A stretch of 64,000 nt of DNA from Lachnospira hominis (ex Liu et al. 2021) (GTDB lineage: Bacteria; Bacillota; Clostridia; Lachnospirales; Lachnospiraceae), in NCBI RefSeq assembly GCF_014287955.1, contig NZ_JACOPD010000009.1, positions 57,725 through 121,724 of the forward strand, read 5' to 3'. Below the pieces are notes generated by a model. It did not search any database and was not told the origin of the DNA. It saw only the letters and a list, made by a program, of their open reading frames with translations. Each line of letters begins with the position of its first letter. The stretch's first letter is position 1. Made by a program: the position numbers and the translations under genes. Below are positions 63,824 through 64,000 of the stretch, piece by piece.

Positions 63824-64000
63824 TTGACAAACATTAAAATGAATGGTATTCTATTAAAGCTGTCGGCGTAAGCGACAGTAATGAACACTGATAACTGAAC
63901 AGTAAAACAACCCTGAAAATTCTTTAAGAATTATTCAACGAACAGCATCTTAAACAGATGCATCCTTTAAAACAGTACATCATGAAAATGATGAACGGAT
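63824..64000 (+). promoter_or_regulatory. rRNA operon promoter and start of pre-16S leader
   Basis: TTGACA (63824-63829), 17-bp spacer, extended -10 TGGTATTCT (63844-63852). Just after the start point CTGTCG/CGACAG forms a small hairpin, followed by long non-coding, A-rich leader sequence with a boxA-like TTCTTTAA near 63922, as seen before Lachnospiraceae 16S genes. The 16S gene itself would begin beyond 64000. Between the tRNA terminator and this promoter (63666-63823) I see no supported gene. Confidence 0.7.

Overview
The window is AT-rich, densely coded chromosomal DNA with a typical low-GC Gram-positive anaerobe character. The str operon order (rpoC, rpsL, rpsG, fusA, tuf), strong AGGAGG ribosome binding sites, TTGACA-17-TATAAT promoters, a HPF-secA-prfB block, lipobox lipoproteins, a CgeB-like protein and a long-form HPF all fit Bacillota, most likely a Lachnospiraceae-type gut clostridium. 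That placement is inferred; no 16S is inside the window, although the promoter and leader of an rRNA operon begin at its right edge.

Layout. 1-8.4 kb: 3' part of rpoC, then rpsL, rpsG, fusA, tuf, closed by a strong terminator. 8.5-12.2 kb: an amino-acid-type permease, a phosphoesterase, a small unknown protein and a PucR-type regulator. 12.2-19.4 kb: a nucleobase/nucleoside unit with an NCS2 permease behind an operator-promoter-terminator-structured leader, an isochorismatase-fold hydrolase, and a complete BMP-type nucleoside ABC importer. 19.5-23.6 kb: a heterodimeric ABC exporter with a MarR regulator. 23.6-27.4 kb (minus strand): a TetR-KtrB-KtrA potassium uptake unit and a D-2-hydroxyacid dehydrogenase. 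27.8-38.4 kb: a MATE exporter, an oppBCDFA peptide importer, a HisC-like aminotransferase, a second D-2-hydroxyacid dehydrogenase and a CgeB-like glycosyltransferase. 38.4-43.4 kb: a serine hydrolase behind a tandem 56-bp leader repeat, a CDF metal exporter, a PAS-GAF-GGDEF protein and an SDR oxidoreductase. 43.4-44.05 kb: a long non-coding stretch with a cluster of DnaA boxes. 44-50.6 kb: hpf, secA, prfB, cheW, malQ. 50.8-55.2 kb: an aspartate-family amino-acid operon (ACT regulator, hom, putative homoserine kinase, lysC). 55.4-63.3 kb: tex, a YcxB-like membrane protein, the t6A genes tsaE, tsaB and tsaD with rimI and an RNase Z-like enzyme, and ispD. 63.5-64 kb: tRNA-Ser(UGA) and the start of an rRNA operon leader.

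Working together: the Opp importer, aminotransferase and two dehydrogenases could take peptides to amino acids, 2-oxo acids and then 2-hydroxy acids. The PucR cluster looks like purine/pyrimidine salvage from outside the cell. The hom/ApgM-like/lysC run covers three steps of the Asp-to-Thr route.

The most unusual signals are non-coding. A 56-bp leader element, three tandem copies upstream of the serine hydrolase and one diverged copy upstream of the aminotransferase, can fold as a three-way junction that pairs with the Shine-Dalgarno sequence. A DnaA-box cluster lies with no dnaA gene nearby. The NCS2 permease has a compact paired-operator/promoter/terminator arrangement. An intrinsic terminator for the marR side lies inside the convergent ktrA reading frame.
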